Shown here one piece after another: positions 21,535-32,650 of a stretch of DNA of 64,000 bases. The stretch's first letter is position 1; every line of letters begins with the position of its first letter. Made by a program: the position numbers and the translations under genes. The DNA is taken from the NCBI RefSeq assembly GCF_030272615.1, contig NC_081410.1, forward strand, positions 502,162,442 through 502,226,441, read 5' to 3'. This DNA comes from Cryptomeria japonica (lineage: Eukaryota; Streptophyta; Pinopsida; Cupressales; Cupressaceae). The notes under the pieces were generated by a model. It was not told the DNA's origin. It ran no database searches and saw only the letters and a program-made list of their open reading frames with translations.

Positions 21535-22674
21535 TATTGGAATCAATGAACACTAAGAGTGGGGGTGAATTAGTGTTTTGCAATTTGCAAACTTAATAAG
21601 TCAATTCTTAAACCACCAGATACATAAGAATGAAAGAAAAATGCAAAAACATAAAGCAATCAACCATACAACCATAACACCAAGATTTTTATGTGGAAAC
21701 CCGAAAAGGGAAAAACCACGATGAGATTTGAACCCACAATATTATTATACTATGGCCATAAGTATGATAATATTACAAAAGGGTAATGCACTAGCATTCA
21801 GGCATACTACTTAGAGCTCACTACTCAATTACAAAAGAGGGAAACAACCCTATTGAACTCACTGTCCTACAAATGAGATATAGGATTAATTAAATTGTCT
21901 GAACTAGACTATAGTATCTACAAATGCCAAAGATCATTTCTGATTAAGCACAATCTAACTATCAACTGCTACTTTGTTTATCTACCCTATTCTACTACAC
22001 ATTCATCTATCAAAGCACCAATTCTGCATTCTGATGCTCATTAGCATACTAGACATCCTGATTCACATATTTCCATACCTAAAATGATCATCTGGATCGA
22101 TATTATATATCCTCATTACCTAATAAGATCTCAAGCATGTCGGCTTCACAAAATACACATAACACACAACATGAAACATGTAACCTTAAGTCGGCTCAAT
22201 TCATCCACAAATCCATATGCGGACCTAAACAAAATGATAACAAACTTCATATGAGTCAGCCGAATCACCTCAAATACAAAACCAGTCACCAAAATTAACA
22301 CATCAATTTTGCATCACACATTACACCCAAATAGCTCTATTCTAACTGAATTACCAGATACTGACCCTTTAATCTTGCTCATTAATCAACACTAGATATG
22401 CAAATCACAAAATAGGCTACCTCAAACCTTGAATCATTTGTCTTAATCACCACAACTAAAATTACAACACCAATGTCAAGATATGTACAATGATATCATG
22501 CTCTACCGATTACTGAGTTCCACCTTCCAAAGTTATGCCTTATGAACAATATGACTTCTGATAAGTCGAATCTATGTACACCACATATGATTACCGAACT
22601 GGGTTGCTATCAATGAAAAATCCTACATACCAATCATGCATCAATATTCACCAGAACATTATCTCTTGCAAAAA
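21535..22674 (-). mobile_element. 3' LTR of element E
   Basis: The minus strand ends TTGATTCCAATA at 21535 and matches the LTR at 45648-46738. Shared parts include the block around AACACCAAGATTTTTATGTGG and the sequence around 22480-22610. It is bounded at the high-coordinate side by the polypurine tract, so its start on the minus strand is about 22674. The first LTR base pair at the low edge reads TA instead of TG. Confidence 0.7.
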
Positions 22675-22690
22675 GTCTCCCGCTTTGGCA
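22675..22690 (-). promoter_or_regulatory. Polypurine tract of element E, mutated
   Basis: The minus strand reads GCCAAAGCGGGAGAC just before the 3' LTR. This matches the CCAAAGGGGGAGA tract of elements C and G with one G-to-C change. It follows a run reading ATCAATGCCAAAG, as in element C. Confidence 0.6.
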
Positions 22691-22929
22691 TTGATGTCAA
22701 CACTGTAAAACATTTACTGTACACTCAAGCCTGCAAAACTTCAAAATTTAGAACTCACCAAGAATCTACAAGCTCCCCCTAAGAATTTGCACCATTTTTC
22801 ACTCTGCTCTCTCCCCCTTTGACAACAATGGAAAAGATAGGAATCCACCAAAACTTATATACAAGGATCCGTAGAGTTGCTCTCAAAAATTTGAAAATAT
22901 CAGCAAAAAATGTTCTAAGGGATAAAAAA

Positions 22930-23618
22930 TGGTTAGCTCATGCCTTCTTCAAACTTTCCAAAATGTTGATCATCCCACTAAAGAGATAGGCATGCATCTC
23001 TAATCCTCTTCTATCTATCGAAACGGGATTATTTAGTGCATCCTTAGCATATTATAGACTACTCATCAAATAATCTATCCGAGGATTGATAAGAGTCCTC
23101 ACTTCCCCTACTCTACCCAAAATTTTGTCCTTCACCTAGTTTAAGCTCTTGATCTTATTTAATCTACCTGAAACTTGTGGTTCAAAATTGTTAGTCGAGA
23201 CTGATTATGGTGCATATGACTGAGATATGTTGGCTAGCCAGCCTTCATGTTCCCTTATTTTCTTGTCAATATCTGTAGTAAAATTTGGCAAAATTAGACA
23301 TGACTTGTATATATTACCACCTTCATCAACTGCATCCTGAGTACTTTTCATGGGAGTCACTAAAGTGATTCTATCATCCTAAATCATCTTTAAAAATATT
23401 TATAATCTCCTAGTATTAACCTTATTTAAAGCTCTAGTATCTATTGCCTTCTCCAAAGAATAAAAATTAGATCCAACAACATTCAACATACTCTTAAGCC
23501 TACCAGAGGGATTAGATGTGTCCAGTTTGAAAAATGGCAAAATTTTCTCGAAGACATCTCCTACCAATGTTATCAACTCTTTGTCTGCTGAATGTGACTT
23601 AAGTAAGTCCTCACTGGC
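22930..23618 (-). pseudogene. Element E unknown ORF, C-terminal part
   Basis: This minus-strand frame continues directly from 43437 once element F and one target-site copy are removed: ESLTQVK then ASEDLLKSHSADKELITL. Downstream it reads GDVFEKILPFFKLDTSNPSG, NVVGSNFYSLEKAIDTRAL, KIREHEGWLANISQSYAP and IDRRGLEMHAYLFSGMIN. About six stops interrupt it. It is mostly helical-looking and charged, with no enzyme motif I recognise. It occupies the place of pol, immediately before the polypurine tract. See the N-terminal part and the homologous ORF of element G. Confidence 0.65.
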
Positions 23619-23623
23619 TTTTG

Positions 23624-24905
23624 TGGTGTAGGAGAACTAGGCATGTGTCTACATTATTTTGATTCATGGTTATGCTTAGGAATAGAATGTGCCATGTGTG
23701 TGTTTGAAAGCCTATTGATTAGGCCTATACAATGTAATAAGCTCTGAGGCTCCAAGGTGTGTCAACTTGGTCAAAGGCCTTGTATGAGAATTTTATAGGT
23801 ATTTTTGATGTTTAGGGGTCTACAATGTGTAGTATGTTCATTCTTGACCTTTGGTGTGAAGGCAAGACCAACTTCTAAAACGTTTTCAAAAGTTGCAAAG
23901 TTGCAGTTGTTGTCTTAAGCAACTTTTCTTGCAACATTTTGAAACATGGTTACTCAAATGGTTGATTGGTTTCTTGTATGCATTAGAGGAATATGGAGGA
24001 GTTCCTTTGCATGATATAAGCTTGGAGGAATGATACCTACTGGAGAGAGATGATTTTGAATGAAATTCTTGTCTTCAAACAAAACAGTTACTGAGATTTT
24101 CTACATTTTCCTTGAGTTTCCTGATCTTGCATGATTCCTTGTGAATGGTGGGCATGAGTTAAGAATATGAAAAATTGTAGCAGAGGTTCACCAATAATTT
24201 GGACTAGATCTGAGATCTTGAAACATTTGGTTCTGAGAGAAACAATATTTTCCATCCTATTGGCCTGGTAAAACCCTCAAACCAAGGGTTTAGATGCAAA
24301 CAGTGGCACAAATCAACATCTTCAATGGGATCGACCTGAAACCTAGGAGTATGTTGATTTGGAATATATATTAGATGTCCATGGTGGTTGTAAAGACAAG
24401 AATTTTCATTTGACTTTCCTAAGATGATGCCTTAGGCTTGACATCGGTCATGTGGCAAGCCTATGCAGTAGGAAAAGAAGGTAGAAACCCTGAACAAAAT
24501 ATTTGTGGATGGTCAAAATAGGAATGAGAAGGACCCTTGGGTAGGTGTAGACCCTTGGAAAGTGTCATTATTTAATTATTTTATGATTGGTGAAGCTCTT
24601 GAGAGCCTAAACCCCAATACCAGCTAGAAGAGGCAAAATAGGGTCAGTAGGGTTTGACCATCCGTACTCAAACACCAAATGTAGAAGTTTGGAATCTTGT
24701 AGAATGCCCAAAAGGGTATCAAAATATTAAATTTATTTAAGGGGTTGTTTAGGTAGGTTGTGAGACAAATAAAGAAAACTAGGAATGGGCGGCTAATTGC
24801 TTGTAGCCCTACTTCCTAGGTCTAAAAGGGGAAACGTCACAAAAGGATAATAAACATGCATCTGAGGGATCAAGATCTATTCAAATTCCATATAACACAT
24901 ATGTA
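23624..24905 (+). mobile_element. 5' LTR of element F, first part
   Basis: It starts TGGTGTAGGAG. It matches the 3' LTR from 40876 base for base with scattered differences, up to ATAATAAACA (about 24855). There about 975 bp present in the 3' LTR (roughly 42131-43105) are missing. The match resumes at GAGGGATCAAGAT and runs to the insertion of element G. Confidence 0.88.
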
Positions 24906-26019
24906 TGTTGGCTTGATGATGATTGTAATGCATTCATCACTTGTTGTCATTGATGAAACATTGTCACACACACATATGATTACATTGACTACCGGTGTTT
25001 CAATTGGTTTACACTATCAACCGGTATGTTTAAGGTTTATCTCTAACTGGCACTTTGTGTCAACTGGTATGTGTTTAAGAGATAACCTGTGGCCACACTA
25101 AGTCGACATCAAAATGAAGATGAAGATGAAGATGGAGATCAAGCGGAAAATTCCAGGACAATGGTTCACATGTTTTGTTCCAACCGATATTGACTGTTCT
25201 AACCGGTATCTGATTTTGTGATGAGCTACTAGCATTGACTTCTTGGCAGTCATTTTTATGATGAGTTTTGATCACTTGTCTAGATACACTGCACCTAGGA
25301 AATTGTGTTTTGATTTCCTTAGGCCGACTTAAGATTTGAATGTCTATATTAAGACATTTTAGTGAATCATTTGAAAGTGATATAGAGGAGATTATGCAAA
25401 TATTGATATGCATCAAGAGTAAAAGATTTTGTTGAAGAGTGATAAGTGTTAAGATGAAGAGCAGTATTGAATGTACATAGAAGGATCCGATCAAGTAAGT
25501 ATTGTGCTACTCAGAACAAATCAAACCATTCTTGTTGTTTTCTAATCATTACAACAAAATCAAATCCCCTAACCAGGTAAGCTCTAACAAGCTTCATTGT
25601 ACAAATCCTCTAACAAGGTGATCCATTAGTTTGGATTCTCAAATCCTCCAATGAGGTTACTCCTAATAGGGTAGTACTATTAATAGGTTATAAGCTTCTA
25701 ATCAAGCTTTGGGATCTCTAACAAGATTCGCTCCTACCAGAGCACTTTGTAGACCTTAACCAGTCAGTTATCTATTACTGCAGATAGTTAACTTGTGAGT
25801 TCCATCTCATCATGGTTTTTACCTATTTGGGTTTTCCACGTATAAAAAACTTGTGTTATGGTGGATGCATTAATTTTTGTGGATGTTGTTATATCATTTT
25901 GGATAGCATGCATTTTTTTTAAATGCTTGGTTAAGTTCATCTACCAGTTAGTGTTTGAAGTAGTGTTTTATTTGGTGTCACTGATACACCTCCCCTCTTA
26001 GTGATATTCAAGTCCATCA
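24906..26019 (+). mobile_element. 5' LTR of element G (1114 bp)
   Basis: It starts TGTTGGCTTGATGATG and ends TTCAAGTCCATCA. A weak TATA-like CTATATTAAG lies at 25343-25352 (GATATAAAG in the 3' copy), so RNA would start at about 25375. The downstream part holds the hairpin series at 25566-25790, then the conserved copia LTR block with GGTTTTTACC and GGGTTTTCCACGTATAAA (about 25813-25846). Confidence 0.88.
25566..25790 (+). repeat. Series of about nine small hairpins with a conserved CTAACA-type loop (5' LTR of G)
   Basis: Consecutive stem-loops have different stems but similar six-base loops. Examples: AAGCT-CTAACA-AGCTT at 25579-25594; CCT-CTAACA-AGG at 25607; CCT-CCAATG-AGG at 25645; AAGCTT-CTAATC-AAGCTT at 25692; ATCT-CTAACA-AGAT at 25714; GCTC-CTACCA-GAGC at 25730; GACC-TTAACC-AGTC at 25752. 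ATCC/GGAT at 25621-25636 and TATCT/AGATA at about 25770-25787 add others. The series lies in the predicted transcribed leader, between the TATA region and the primer site. Confidence 0.8.
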
Positions 26020-26021
26020 AT

Positions 26022-26034
26022 TGGTATCAGAGCC
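26022..26034 (+). promoter_or_regulatory. Primer-binding site of element G (initiator-Met tRNA type)
   Basis: TGGTATCAGAGCC starts three bases after the end of the 5' LTR. Confidence 0.9.
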
Positions 26035-26081
26035 TAAATTCTTGGAAGCCTAACTACTTAAAAGGGAGTCTTGAAACTACC

Positions 26082-27376
26082 ATGGGGACAAGAGCTACTT
26101 TGAGATAGCTAGAGAGCTAGAAGCTAGCAGAAATCAAGTTGAATCCCTTAGGGGCAAATTGAAAGCTTCTCAAGTCAAAATCAGAGAGCTATCTGAAAAA
26201 CTATTAGAAATATATGATAATAGTTCTTCAAATGAAGCCAATATTGAAGCTTTAGCAGGAGAAGTTGAAAAGTTGAATGGTGAGAAACTGAATCTAAGGA
26301 GAGAGCTATAGGGTCTCACTATCCGTATGAGTCAAGAATTGGAAGCCAGAAGAGCTACTAAATATTTTATCAAGGAAAAAGATCAAGAGATTTTAAAGAT
26401 CAAACAGGAAAAAGACACTATGCATGAGAACTTGATTACTGAAACAGAAGAAAAGGAGAACCTAAAGGTAGATCTTGAGCTGACATCATCTCTGAAAGAG
26501 AACCCGTCTAAGCATAATGGAGATCTCATAAAAAATCTTACTGAAGCCAATGAGAAATTGGAGAAGTTCGTCAAAATTTCTACCATGCTGGAAGAACAAA
26601 TTCAATCATAGAGAATGAAGGGTGATATCTCTGGACTTGGTTTTCATACAACTGAAAAAGGTGAATCCTCCAGTACAAATAGAAACTATCCAAAGAACAA
26701 AACTGCTCCCAAAGTCAATAAGACTACCAGTAAGAAGGTTTTTAAACCTGTCTCCTTTGTTTGCCATAAGCCTAGTCATACTACAAATGTCTATAGAGAC
26801 AAACCTAACAGAAATAAAAATTACAATACTAATGCTAGGTATGTGTCAAGAAAGTTTGAAGGTCATTGCTTCACCTGTGGAATGTATGGGCATAGACATG
26901 TTGAGTGCAGATATGGAGAAAACAATCTTGTACCACACATGCATCCAAGACCAAATGGTGACTGGATAAGGAACTTTGATAACCAGGTAAACCTAAACTG
27001 GCAAAGATCCTACGGCAACCAATTCAGTCCATTCGAGATGAAAAAGGTAACAAATGTTATTTGCACCTTTTATAATAACTTTGGTCAGGTGGCTATGAAT
27101 TGCAAAAGAAGAACAAGAAGAGGAAATGCAGGACCTTGGAGATCATCAGGTATGGTCTATTACCACTACAACAAACTAGGACACTAAGGAAAATTTTGTA
27201 GATCAAGAAATAGCAAACCGATCAACTCTATCAGGGATCAGAAAGGCAAGCAAAAAGTTGATGTTGAGGAAACCAGAGAAGATATGAATCAGATCTGGAA
27301 GGAGAAAAGTGATGACTCACCTGGAGAAGAAATTTTTCCTTCACCTAGTGAAGAGAACCCAACACCGGTGACTTAA
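26082..27376 (+). pseudogene. Element G copia-type gag, N-terminal domain lost
   Basis: After an ATG at 26082 the usual gag N-terminal domain is missing. The sequence passes at once, in another frame, into a coiled coil rich in Glu, Lys and Leu (ELEASRNQVESLRGKLKAS to MLEEQIQS, 26110-26610). A basic linker follows (26660-26830), then knuckle-like motifs: CFTCGMYGHRHVEC (about 26869-26910, intact CX2CX4HX4C), a degenerate CHKPSHTTNV before it, and two degenerate ones after it (ICTFYNNFGQVAMNC and YYHYNKLGH). It ends in an acidic tail near 27376. It resembles the gag of element B in layout. Confidence 0.75.
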
Positions 27377-27827
27377 GCCTATTTTAACATGGCTAAGGGG
27401 AGCTTAACGGTAAAACATCTCCGGACCCCTTGTAAAATAAGAGGGAAATTATTTTTGAACCATGAATTATGGTAACTTTTTGTTGATGTGTTATCAACTG
27501 GTATTTCACTAGAGCGGTGAAATTAGGGCTTGTAACCCTAATGTACGAGCATTTATTGTAGTTGGTAAAAAGGGATAAAAGAAAGTTTTACTTTGTCTTT
27601 TTTACCCTAACTCTTTTGAGAAATAAATTTGAAGTGATTGCAGAGCTGAACAAGATTGTCTTGTTGTCAATTGGTGAATTGTTTTGTGATTAGAGAAATT
27701 AAGTTGAATCAAAAGTTATAGAGAGGCAAATTGGTGTGCATTTGGGCATTTCAATTGGGAAACGGAGCAACGTACAAGAAACAAGGTATTTCTTTGAGTA
27801 TACCACTTCAAAACTTCCTTATCTAGA
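27377..27827 (+). other. Spacer between gag remnant and unknown ORF of element G
   Basis: About 450 bp with stops in every frame and no family motif. Protease, integrase and reverse transcriptase would be expected here in an autonomous copia element; none of their motifs is present. Confidence 0.5.
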
Positions 27828-30800
27828 ATGGCATCTACTTCTAAGTCTGTAGAGAGGTTGATGATCATTGTTGGGCCTGAGGAAGATCTAAAGGTAGATC
27901 AAATTATGTCTTATAATGCATTGTCGCAAGTCCCGAGTGGTGTTGTGGTCAAAGGTGACTTGTCCAGTTATATAGACTGCAAAATTGAAGATTTAGGAAC
28001 TCTACACATTTATACATAGTTGAAATCACTCTGTGATAAGAATGGAAAGATTGACACAAAATATGCTAGGGTTTTTGAAAAAGGTTTTCATAATGCCACC
28101 TACTTTCTTGAATATTTTGAGGAAGAACACATCATAATCATTTTGAGTCGAGTCCACAAAGAGAACATGTATTTAGAAAGGATTCACACAATAACCAAGG
28201 AGGCTATTTAGGTTGTAATTGGTTATTTCTCAACTGGTGAAATTCCTATGCTAAGATGAATTTCAAAAGATATTGTCTTCAAATTAACCGCTTCTACATT
28301 TGATAAGTGTTCTTTTTCTATCAACAATATTAGAGACCCTGTAGTGAAACTAGAAGCAATGGTGATAGGCTACCAAGTATTTTACTCCAATAGAATTAAT
28401 AGTGTTCCATCTGCAACAATTCATACAACACATAGAATGATTGTTGATAATGTAGATTATGATCTTTGTGAAGCCATTAGAGTGCAATTATTTCAAAATT
28501 TTCAATCCATTAAGAAGGACAACAGTCAAAAGTTCAAATATGGTCAGCTATTAGCTAGGTTATTTTTCTATTTCTAGAACTTTCTACCAGGAATTGGAGA
28601 CGTTGAATGGTCAAAAGAGCTACCGGTCAATGCACAAATTAAGAACAACATTAAGGCTGTGAAGAATACTTTTTTAGCTGCCTTGAATAAGTATTTTAAT
28701 GAATTTCCAAAAAAGATGAGCATGAGAATGAGATTACCTGAAGATGTGGTAGAACACTTTGCAAAAGACATAGTTTTCACTATTACCACTGACTTTTGCT
28801 TGTTGCAAGCAATTGAGCCTAGAGAGGAAGAGATGGAAGATATAGGCTATTAGGTTAATCATGATTTACTGGTTGGCTATGCTAATATCCTGTTAGCATC
28901 ACCTAAAGATAAACAACGAGACAAATTGGGCATTGTGGCAATCCAAGTTGCACCAATAGAAACTGGTACTGTACTGTAACAAATGTGAAAGGAAAGAAAA
29001 AGAAGTCTGATGAAAAGTCTCCTATGATAAAAACCAAAAGGGTGACTCAGAGTGTCCTAATCAAAAAGGAATCGACACCTAAAGTATATGTAAAGAAGGA
29101 GAGTGCACCAAAGAAGAGAAATCAAAAATTGATTTTGAAACCAAAGTCTGAGGGAATGAATATTGAAGAAGAACCAAAGAAGGAAAAAGAAACCGGCAGA
29201 ACACCCAAGAAGGTAAAGGTAGTGCTGAAGGCAACTACACCTATTGATATTGCTACCTACAAACCTGACATAGTTTTTTAGAGAACAATGAAGACACTAG
29301 GAAGGAATAGGTTTGACAATGTCAAAGAATATTTTGATTCTTTCACTGAAGATGAGCAAAAGCAAGTCATTCAATAGGTAATCACTTATTTAGGTCATTA
29401 TAATACATTTCTGCATGACTTGGAAAAGGATATTTCAATCTCTTTGTATAATACTCTTTTAGATAAATGGGAGGAAGCTATTCAATTGGAAAAGAAGATT
29501 ATTGATGAAATATTTGTACAATATTTTCCCAATTTATCCTCAGATGGAATTAGTGCTTTATTTGAGAAATAAAAAGTATATTTTGATTTTAAAATGAGAA
29601 GATTGAAGCTTCTTAATGAAAAAAGGGTAGTTATTGAGTCTGAGACACATCAGCTAGCCTGTGTAACCAGAAAGAGGGAAGAGCTCATCCACTCTAGCAA
29701 TAAGGATAATACTACAGATGATGTTCCTCTACCAGAAATGGATGAAGAGGAGATTGTTCAACCTGACATAGTCTATCCAATCAAGAAGAAGAATGATTTC
29801 ATTATTCTTGTTGATGAAGATGTTTAGGACATAGTAGACCTATCTGGAGACATCACTACACCAGATATGGAGCCTCCTACAATTACTAAAGTACAAGTTA
29901 CATTAGTTGATCAACCAGCTATTCAACTAAAAATGGACAATGAACCGACAATAGAACGACCAGAGAAATGCCAATCTCCACTAGTCATTAAAAATACTCA
30001 AAAGGAGTCTACTGAGAAAGTTGTCACTCAGTTACCTAAAAAGACAATGGAGAAGAACACAGAGAGAGATATCATTAAAAGTGTACCTCCTGAACCGATG
30101 AAGTAGAAACTACTTGATGATGATGATGATGACGATTCTTTAAGTATTTTAGGACCCATTGATATGAACACTTTGAGCGCATCAGAAATGTTGAAGATTT
30201 ATAATGTTATACAATCTAGAGCGCATGAGAAGAGACTAAAAGAGCAAAGGATTGAAGCAGAGACAATCTAGAATATAGTAGAAATTTTGTTTGGTTTACT
30301 ACCAGATACAATTGTTGCTTATCTTCCTACACCCAATAGCGAACTTGGTCAGTTAGTTGTAGATGCATCTAATCAAATCAAGTCGCTTGAAGATGCTGCT
30401 CAAATGTTTGCTAAGAAGAGGTACAAGAAGAAATATGGAGATAAACTGGCAAAGACCATTGAAAGTGGTAAAATGGCTCTATCTCATAATGGAAGTCTGT
30501 TGAGAAAAGCTATTGAATCTAGAGGAAAGTATGTTGCCTTTTTCTCCAATGTTTCTTTCTTTTAATCTGACATTTCTAAGAGTCAAGTTGAAACTGAGTA
30601 AGAAATGGAACAGATATGCAAGGCATATGTCCCTCTCCAGGACTCCATTCATGCCTTTAAATAGTTTGTAGATGATTTGCATGACATATTGGTCATGAAT
30701 GATAATGAGAAGGCTAAGAGACCCTGATCTCTAAAATAGCTCAAAAGTTTGCTCACCTCATACGTTGACATTCTTCAGAGAGCCTACTCCAATGCAGATG

Positions 30801-30960
30801 TTATTCTTGCTACTCCTGAAACCTGCACGTTGGACTCAATGGAATAACTCCATTCCCAACTGATGTCTACATTTGAGTACATTGCTAGCATACTATAATC
30901 ATGGGAAAATTCTTTATCACAGATGAAGTAAAACTTCAATGATGTTTTATGAGATTAGCC
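27828..30960 (+). pseudogene. Element G long ORF of unknown function (about 1000 codons), decayed
   Basis: It starts MASTSKSVERLMIIVGPEED. A single frame runs to about 28970, where a 5-bp tandem duplication (CTGTA) shifts it, and the new frame runs to about 30960. Roughly fifteen stops, mostly TAG, interrupt it. Readable blocks include MVIGYQVFYSNRINSVP, KFKYGQLLARLFFYF, MRMRLPEDVVEHFAKDIVFT, a Lys/Glu-rich low-complexity middle (28985-29260), an acidic patch of consecutive Asp (about 30117-30135) and a helical C-terminus. There are no transmembrane segments, zinc motif or catalytic motif. Element E has a homologous ORF: MVMGYKVYQSSRQNQ and FKFGSLIVCLEQYFLN align with the blocks above. The function is unknown. 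Confidence 0.7.
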
Positions 30961-31237
30961 AATGCATGAACTTTATTTAAGTTGTTAATGTATGTTGAAG
31001 ACTTTGATACAAATTTTCTATATATATGTATATATTTTACTTTTTCATTTTGGCATTGTTGTCAAAAGGGGAGTAATAATATGTATGTGTGTTTTTGAAA
31101 AATTTGTATTTATGCATGCATTAAGGGGGAGTATTGCATTAAGGGGAAATATGAGTATATGTGTAAATTTGTTTTGTATGCACACTTAGCAGTATTGTAT
31201 TACTCTAAACAAGTTTCTAAGTTTTTCCATGAATGCC

Positions 31238-31248
31238 AAAGGGGGAGA
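31238..31248 (+). promoter_or_regulatory. Polypurine tract of element G
   Basis: AAAGGGGGAGA ends one base before the 3' LTR, in the same ATGCCAAAGGGGGAGATTG context as in element C. Confidence 0.85.
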
Positions 31249-31249
31249 T

Positions 31250-32323
31250 TGTTGTCTTGATGATGATTTTAATGTAATCATCACTTGATGTCATTGATGA
31301 AACACTCTCACACACACATATGATTACATTGACTAACGGTGTAACTTCAATTGGTTTACACTGTCCATTGGTATGTTTAAGGTTTATCTCTAACTGGCAC
31401 TTTGTGTTAACCCATATGTGCTTAAGAGATAACCTATGGCTACACTAAGTTGGCATCAAAATAAAGATGAAGATGGAGATCAAGCGGAAGATTCCAAGAC
31501 AACGGTTCACATGTTTTTTTCCAACCAATATTGACTGTTCTAACCAGTACCTAATTTTGTGATGAGTTACTAGCACCGACTTCTTGGCGGTTATTTTTAT
31601 GATGATTTTTGATCACTTGTCTAGATACACTACACGTAGGAAATTGTATTTTGATTTCCTTAGACCGACATAAGATTTGAATGTCGATATAAAGAAATTT
31701 TAGTGAATCATTTGAAAGTGATATAGAGGAGATTATGCAAATACTGATATGCATCAAGAGTAAAAGATTTTGTTGTAGAGCGATATTGTTAAGATGAAGA
31801 GAAGTGTTGAATGTACTTAGAAGGATCTGATAAAGCAAGTATTGTGCTACTCAGAACAGATGAAACCATTCTTGTTATTTTCTAATCATTACAACAAAAT
31901 CAATCCCCTAACTAGGTAAGCTCTAACAAGCTTCATTATACAAATCCTCTAACAAGGTGATCCATTATTTTGGATTTTCAAATCCTCCAACGAGGTTACT
32001 CTTAACAGGGTATAAGCTTCTAATCAAGCTTTGGGATCTCTAACAAGATTCGCTCCTAGCAGAGCACTTTGTAGACCTTAACCGGTCAATTATCTATTAC
32101 TGTAGATAGTTAGCTTGTGAGTTCCATCTCACTAAGGTTTTTACCTATTTGGGTTTTCCATGTATAAGCCACTTGTGTTATGGTGGATGTTGTTATATCA
32201 TTTTGGATAGCATGTATTTTGTTTAAATACTTGGTTAAGTTCATCTACTGGTTAGTGTTTGAATTAGTGTTTTATTTGGTGTCACTGATTCACCCCCCGT
32301 CTCAGTGCTTTTCAAGTCCATCA
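31250..32323 (+). mobile_element. 3' LTR of element G (1074 bp)
   Basis: It starts TGTTGTCTTGATGATG and ends TTCAAGTCCATCA, and matches 24906-26019. It keeps the hairpin series and the GGGTTTTCCATGTATAA block. Confidence 0.88.
31905..32115 (+). repeat. Hairpin series with conserved loop, 3' LTR copy of element G
   Basis: This is the same series as at 25566-25790. Pairing is kept or improved: GACC-TTAACC-GGTC is a full stem here, where the 5' LTR has a mismatch (AGTC). GCTC-CTAGCA-GAGC keeps its stem while the loop changes. AAGCTT-CTAATC-AAGCTT is identical in both copies. Confidence 0.78.
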
Positions 32324-32612
32324 GTGTAAACATTCACATAGGCCAAATTCCACCTTATGAGTAAAGATCATGTTGCTTGGGGTGTGGGGTTGTTAGGTGT
32401 CTTTGGTTGAAGGGTTGGAACCTAAGGGGTAGGAGACTCCTTATCAATTATGAGTTGTCCTGAGTGAAGGGATCCTTGGGAAGGATCTAGGGTAGGCTCT
32501 AGTAACCTGGAGAAGGTTAAGGACATTGGTCCATTGGGTGGCACCAAGTGGAGACCCTTATTAAGCAAAAAAACCAAAGAAAGTGATAGAACATCCCCAT
32601 CCATCTGCATCA
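32324..32612 (+). mobile_element. 5' LTR of element F, second part
   Basis: It resumes after element G with GTGTAAACATTCACATAGG and ends CATCTGCATCA. It matches the last 290 bp of the 3' LTR (to 43431). Confidence 0.88.
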
Positions 32613-32615
32613 TAT

Positions 32616-32627
32616 TGGTATCAGAGC
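32616..32627 (+). promoter_or_regulatory. Primer-binding site of element F (initiator-Met tRNA type)
   Basis: TGGTATCAGAGC begins three bases after the 5' LTR end. Confidence 0.9.
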
Positions 32628-32650
32628 TTATACCAAGGGTGGAATAGTGT

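Larger units (their letters stand above)
24906..32323 (+). mobile_element. Element G: non-autonomous copia-like LTR element with gag and an unknown long ORF
   Basis: It is 7.4 kb long, with LTRs at both ends, initiator-Met primer site, a copia-type gag remnant, no protease, integrase or reverse transcriptase anywhere, a 3.1-kb ORF of unknown function, and a polypurine tract. It is inserted in the 5' LTR of element F. By eye the LTRs differ at about 10 percent of positions over the first 200 bp. It must have relied on enzymes of another copia element. Element E carries the same kind of ORF. Confidence 0.85.
24901..32328. repeat. Target-site duplication of element G (ATGTA / GTGTA)
   Basis: ATGTA at 24901-24905 and GTGTA at 32324-32328 flank element G, with one mismatch. 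The 3' LTR of element F holds the uninterrupted version of the same site at about 43129-43160 (CATATAACACAT joined to AAACATTCACATAGG). That empty site confirms the boundaries. Confidence 0.88.

Noticed and set aside
27828-30960. Envelope-like protein in element G
   Set aside because: No signal peptide, transmembrane segment or furin-like site is visible. The protein is charged and helical, so I leave its function unknown.
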